Below, one piece after another: positions 61,271-64,000 of a DNA stretch of 64,000 bases (position 1 is the first letter of the stretch; each line of letters begins with the position of its first letter). The position numbers were made by a program, and so were the translations under genes. Below the pieces are notes generated by a model. That model worked only from the letters and a program-made list of their open reading frames with translations. It had not been told where the DNA came from and searched no databases. This DNA comes from Rhizobium sp. Root1212 (GTDB taxonomy: Bacteria; Pseudomonadota; Alphaproteobacteria; Rhizobiales; Rhizobiaceae), in NCBI RefSeq assembly GCF_001424985.1, contig NZ_LMDA01000001.1:1063599-1127598 (forward strand). The letters are read 5' to 3'.

Positions 61271-61333
61271 CGGCGGGTGCTGCATGAGCGGACCCGCCCG
61301 AACCGAAGTCGCTTGATTCACAAGGACGAGGAC
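61271..61333 (+). promoter_or_regulatory. ROSE-type RNA thermometer in the hsp20 5' leader
   Basis: The 63-nt leader folds into two hairpins. The first pairs GGCGGGT (61272-61278) with ACCCGCC (61292-61298). The second pairs GUC-CUUG (61308-61315) with CAAG-GAC (61321-61327), leaving a single bulged G (61311) and hiding the AAGGA ribosome site. The UCGCU opposite AGGA, with the bulged G, is the conserved ROSE signature (U[U/C]GCU). Heat would melt it and let Hsp20 be translated. Confidence 0.68.
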
Positions 61334-61765
61334 ATGAGCCGCCTGCCACCTTTCTCGAGCCCGCTGATGCTGGGGTTCGACGCGATGGAAAATACCCTCA
61401 GGCGTATCGCCAAGGGCAATGACGGCTATCCGCCCTATAATATCGAACGCGTGCACAGCGATGCCGCCAGCGGCGAGCCGCAGCGGCTGCGCATTACGCT
61501 CGCCGTCGCCGGTTTTTCCGAAGACGATCTCGACATCACGTCGGAGGATAACCAGCTCGTCATCCGCGGCCGCCAGATCGAGACCGGCGAGCGCGACTAC
61601 CTGCACCGCGGCATCGCCGCGCGGCAGTTCCAGCGCAGCTTCATGCTGGCCGACGGATTGACGGTTTTGAAGGCGGAATTGCGCAACGGGCTGCTCGCAA
61701 TCGACCTCATGCGGCCGGAACCGGTCCGTATGGTAAAGAAAATTAATATTTTCGTCCCAGACTAG
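61334..61765 (+). CDS. Small heat shock protein Hsp20 (IbpA-like)
   Basis: The 143-residue chaperone holds unfolding proteins. An N-terminal arm (LPPFSSPLMLGFDAMENTL) is followed by the alpha-crystallin domain (about residues 37-130): YPPYNIERV, RITLAVAGFSEDDLDI, and ELRNGLLAIDLMRPEP with the A-x-x-x-n-G-v-L hallmark (KAELRNGLLAI). The start ATG at 61334 lies 7 bases after AAGGA. The gene is under a RpoH-like promoter and ROSE-like leader, and is followed by DUF1150, as in many rhizobia. Confidence 0.94.
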   Translation: MSRLPPFSSPLMLGFDAMENTLRRIAKGNDGYPPYNIERVHSDAASGEPQRLRITLAVAGFSEDDLDITSEDNQLVIRGRQIETGERDYLHRGIAARQFQRSFMLADGLTVLKAELRNGLLAIDLMRPEPVRMVKKINIFVPD

Positions 61766-61895
61766 GATCGCGGGTGGATCGACCGCTCGCTTTGACCGCC
61801 GAAAATCCCGGATTTCCAGGGGTTCGGGCGGAACGCAAGTCTTACGAATCGGTGCATCACCCGATGCCCGGTCGTAAAGCCACGGAGCAAGACTC

Positions 61896-62153
61896 ATGGG
61901 ACTGAAAAACGTCAGCGCGCCGCTCTCGAAGAACGATCTCGCTCATCTCGGCGCCGGTGAAGTCGGCTACATCAGGAAAATGCGTTCGGACGAGGTTTCC
62001 CGCTGCTTCCCGGAAGCACCGGACATGGACCCCGGCCTCGATCTTTGGGCCCTGTTCGGCGCCGATGGCACGCCGATCCTTCTTACCGACAACCGCTCAA
62101 GCACCTTCTTCAAGGCGGCCGAAGACGACCTGAAGACCGTCAGCCTGCACTAA
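61896..62153 (+). CDS. DUF1150 family protein
   Basis: The 85-residue protein opens SKNDLAHLGAGEVGYIRKM and contains LDLWALFGADGTPILLTDNR and ending EDDLKTVSLH. DUF1150 proteins follow hsp20 genes in many Rhizobiales; their role is unknown, possibly with the heat shock protein. It lies 130 bp after hsp20 with the ATG after AGCAAGACTC. It could be read from the same RpoH promoter. Confidence 0.87.
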   Translation: MGLKNVSAPLSKNDLAHLGAGEVGYIRKMRSDEVSRCFPEAPDMDPGLDLWALFGADGTPILLTDNRSSTFFKAAEDDLKTVSLH

Positions 62154-62175
62154 GGCGATTGTATATGCGGTAAGA

Positions 62176-62197
62176 GGCGCGTCTGATCAGACGCGCC
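62176..62197. terminator. Perfect palindrome across the trmB stop codon
   Basis: GGCGCGTCTGATCAGACGCGCC is built of two 11-bp arms meeting at TGATCA, described by its positions 62176-62197. It holds the TGA stop of trmB (62187-62189 on the minus strand) and separates trmB from DUF1150. No T-tract follows closely. Confidence 0.5.
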
Positions 62198-62885
62198 GGA
62201 ATGTGAGATAGGCCGAGCTTCTGCCCTCGCGCCTTGCCTTGGCCTCGTAGCGCGTGCTCGGCCATCCCGCATAGGGCGTCAGCCAGTCGGAGGCATTTTT
62301 CGCCGTCCATTCGAAGGCCTGATGGTCGCGGCACTTGAGCAGCGTCCAGTTCACATAGGTATCGATATCCGAGGCGAAGCAGAAAATTCCGCCCGGCTTC
62401 AACACGCGCGCAAAGCGGTCGAGATTGACCTTCGACACGAAGCGCCGCTTCCAGTGCTTCCGCTTCGGCCACGGATCGGGATAGAGCAGATCGATCTGAT
62501 CGACTGAGGCCTCCGGCATCCAGTCTAGAACCTGTGTGGCGTCATCGTCATAGAGCCGGATATTTTCTGCGCCCTTCTCCTCGATATGACCGATCAACTT
62601 GGCCATGGAATTGACGAAGGGCTCGACGCCGATGAAGCCCGTCTTGGGGTTTTCGACGGCGCGATGGATCAGGTGCTCGCCGCCGCCGAAGCCGATCTCC
62701 AGCCGCACCTTCTCGACAGGGTGCCGAAACAGGCTCTTCAAATCCTCCGGCCCCGGCTGGGAAAGGTCGAGCTTGAGCAGCGGCAGCACCGTTTCCAGAT
62801 AGCCGGCCTGCTGGGTGCGCAAGGGTTTGCCTTTGCGGCGGCCGAAGAAGGCTTCGGTCGAGCGGCTGCGGTGCTGTTCGGTCAT
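62187..62885 (-). CDS. trmB: tRNA (guanine-N7-)-methyltransferase
   Basis: The 232-residue SAM-dependent enzyme methylates G46 in the tRNA variable loop. It has the SAM motif [18 protein letters not shown] near residue 61, [15 protein letters not shown] near 85, and the catalytic [17 protein letters not shown] near 134. The N-terminus is [11 protein letters not shown]. The start at 62885 is chosen over 13 codons earlier. It lies 148 bp downstream of metK on the same strand, a usual rhizobial order. Confidence 0.95.
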   Translation of the reverse strand: MTEQHRSRSTEAFFGRRKGKPLRTQQAGYLETVLPLLKLDLSQPGPEDLKSLFRHPVEKVRLEIGFGGGEHLIHRAVENPKTGFIGVEPFVNSMAKLIGHIEEKGAENIRLYDDDATQVLDWMPEASVDQIDLLYPDPWPKRKHWKRRFVSKVNLDRFARVLKPGGIFCFASDIDTYVNWTLLKCRDHQAFEWTAKNASDWLTPYAGWPSTRYEAKARREGRSSAYLTFRRV

Positions 62886-62983
62886 GGCGTGGTCTTTCGA
62901 ATAGAAAAAGCGGCGGCCTCCCAAAAGGAAGCCCCCGCTCTTTACTGTCTAATGGCGCTCTCCGTCCAGAGGCGGCATTTTTG

Positions 62984-63029
62984 TTGCGCGCATCGTTATC
63001 GCAAAACCGCTGCGCACGTTTGCGCGACG
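62984..63029. repeat. Short rhizobial palindromic repeat, copy 2
   Basis: The core CGCAAAACCGCTGC..CAC..TTTGCGCGAC is shared with 40486-40534. Here it lies between metK and trmB, 4 bp past the metK stop, and its arms are less regular. Confidence 0.5.
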
Positions 63030-63033
63030 GGCG

Positions 63034-64000
63034 TCAGGCAGCCTTCAGGCTGTTTTCCTTCAGCGCGTCCTTCAGCGGCTTCACGAGGTCCAGCTTCTCC
63101 CAGGAGAAGGAACCGTCGCGGCCGGCCTTGCGCCCGAAATGGCCGTAAGCCGACGTCTTGGCATAGATCGGCTTGTTGAGGTCGAGATGGCGGCGGATGC
63201 CGGACGGCGAAAGATCGATCGTCTTGCGGATCGCGGCTTCCACCTCATCCTCGGTCACCTTGCCGGTGCCGTGCAGATCGACATAGATCGACAGCGGCTG
63301 GGCAACGCCGATGGCATAGGAAAGCTGGATCGTGCAGCGGTCGGAAAGGCCGGCGGCCACGACGTTCTTGGCGAGATAGCGGGCGACGTAAGCCGCCGAA
63401 CGGTCGACCTTGGTCGTGTCCTTGCCGGAGAAGGCGCCGCCGCCGTGCGGAGCTGCTCCGCCGTAGGTGTCGACGATGATCTTGCGGCCAGTGAGGCCGG
63501 CGTCACCATCCGGGCCGCCGATGACGAACTTGCCGGTGGGGTTGATGTACCAGGCGCAATCCTCGGCGATGGCGATATCGTGCAGGGCTTCGCGGATGTA
63601 GGGCTCGACGACCGCGCGCACCTTGTCCGAATCCCAGCTGTCATCGAGATGCTGGGTGGAAAGCACGATCGAGGCGACTTCGGCCGGCTTGCCATCGACG
63701 TAACGGACCGTGACCTGGCTCTTGGCATCCGGCCCGAGCTTGCCGGCATCGCCCTCGCCCTTTTTACGGGCGGCAGCGAGCAGATGGAGGATGCGGTGCG
63801 AATAATAGATCGGCGCCGGCATCAGCTCTTCGGTTTCGCGGCAGGCGTAGCCGAACATGATGCCCTGGTCGCCGGCACCTTCGTCGCCCTGCTTGTCGGC
63901 GGCGTTGTCCACCCCTTGGGCGATATCGGCCGACTGCGAATGCAGGAGCACGTCGATCTTGGCGCTCTTCCAGTGGAAGCCGTCCTGCTCGTAGCCGATC
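63034..64000 (-). CDS. metK: S-adenosylmethionine synthetase, 5' end beyond the window
   Basis: About 321 residues of the C-terminal part are present; the frame is open to base 64000, so the start is outside. They include [18 protein letters not shown] and [20 protein letters not shown], and the phosphate loop [22 protein letters not shown]. The C-terminal domain runs to LKENSLKAA. The enzyme makes SAM from methionine and ATP, which trmB downstream then uses. A SAM riboswitch, if any, would be outside this window. Confidence 0.96.
   Translation of the reverse strand, partial: IGYEQDGFHWKSAKIDVLLHSQSADIAQGVDNAADKQGDEGAGDQGIMFGYACRETEELMPAPIYYSHRILHLLAAARKKGEGDAGKLGPDAKSQVTVRYVDGKPAEVASIVLSTQHLDDSWDSDKVRAVVEPYIREALHDIAIAEDCAWYINPTGKFVIGGPDGDAGLTGRKIIVDTYGGAAPHGGGAFSGKDTTKVDRSAAYVARYLAKNVVAAGLSDRCTIQLSYAIGVAQPLSIYVDLHGTGKVTEDEVEAAIRKTIDLSPSGIRRHLDLNKPIYAKTSAYGHFGRKAGRDGSFSWEKLDLVKPLKDALKENSLKAA

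Noticed and set aside
1-64000. CRISPR arrays, prophage, conjugation or plasmid replication genes, toxin-antitoxin pairs
   Set aside because: No regularly spaced repeats and no such gene families were seen on either strand.

Overview
This 64 kb window looks like ordinary chromosome from a high-GC alphaproteobacterium of the Rhizobiaceae (Rhizobium/Agrobacterium/Neorhizobium type). The call rests on gene content and order (pgi, frk, pyrE, pyrC; rpmH-rnpA-yidC with engB and argB nearby; metK-trmB; an hsp20-DUF1150 pair), a BA14K-family protein, PutA without a DNA-binding N-terminus, mosaic palindromic repeats of the RIME kind, and a ROSE-type RNA thermometer. No rRNA, CRISPR array, prophage, plasmid replication or conjugation genes were seen. 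One tRNA-Arg(ACG) and one broken IS4-family element are present. Species cannot be fixed from the sequence alone.

Layout. 1-7.4 kb: tail of an acyl-CoA ligase, pgi, a GT4 glycosyltransferase with a possible Pho box, fructokinase, pyrE, pyrC, a small P-loop kinase and DoxX. 7.6-11.3 kb: a signalling block of a Crp-type regulator, a CHASE2 adenylate cyclase and a convergent FecR-domain protein. 11.3-17.6 kb: a proline-racemase-family enzyme, a metallophosphoesterase, a Cys-cluster protein and putA. 17.6-19.0 kb: an IS inserted inside a RIME-like repeat. 19.0-22.5 kb: a glutaredoxin-MauE fusion divergent from a MerR regulator, then YigZ, an aldo/keto reductase and DUF1810. 22.6-30.8 kb: a complete histidine utilisation cluster (hutC, hutF, hutIHGU, hutD), with a HutC-type operator between hutF and hutI. 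31-38 kb: argB, an anti-sigma-like fragment, msrB, DUF1269, engB, a DMT transporter and rpmH-rnpA-yidC. 38.3-42.1 kb: a chemoreceptor and an orphan histidine kinase. 42.3-48.2 kb: the tRNA and mixed accessory genes. 48.4-55.2 kb: dapD, dapE, truA, fmt and def, with small membrane proteins and a GGDEF protein between them. 55.3-64 kb: rmuC, rbsK, a second chemoreceptor, a nucleoside hydrolase, heat-inducible hsp20, DUF1150, trmB and the 3' part of metK.

How the parts work together. The hut genes encode the five-step route from histidine through formiminoglutamate and formylglutamate to glutamate, and putA converts proline to glutamate, so much of the middle of the window feeds amino acids into glutamate. 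rbsK and the nucleoside hydrolase could handle ribose salvage around a chemoreceptor. The best non-coding signals are a RpoH promoter plus ROSE thermometer on hsp20, a MerR-type 20-bp-spacer promoter, the HutC palindrome, a Pho-box-like site before the glycosyltransferase, a palindromic operator candidate before the nucleoside hydrolase, and a strong promoter before rpmH. I found no convincing wholly new multi-gene system. The most testable leads are the Crp/cyclase/FecR block, the MerR-glutaredoxin-MauE unit, and the Pho-linked glycosyltransferase.
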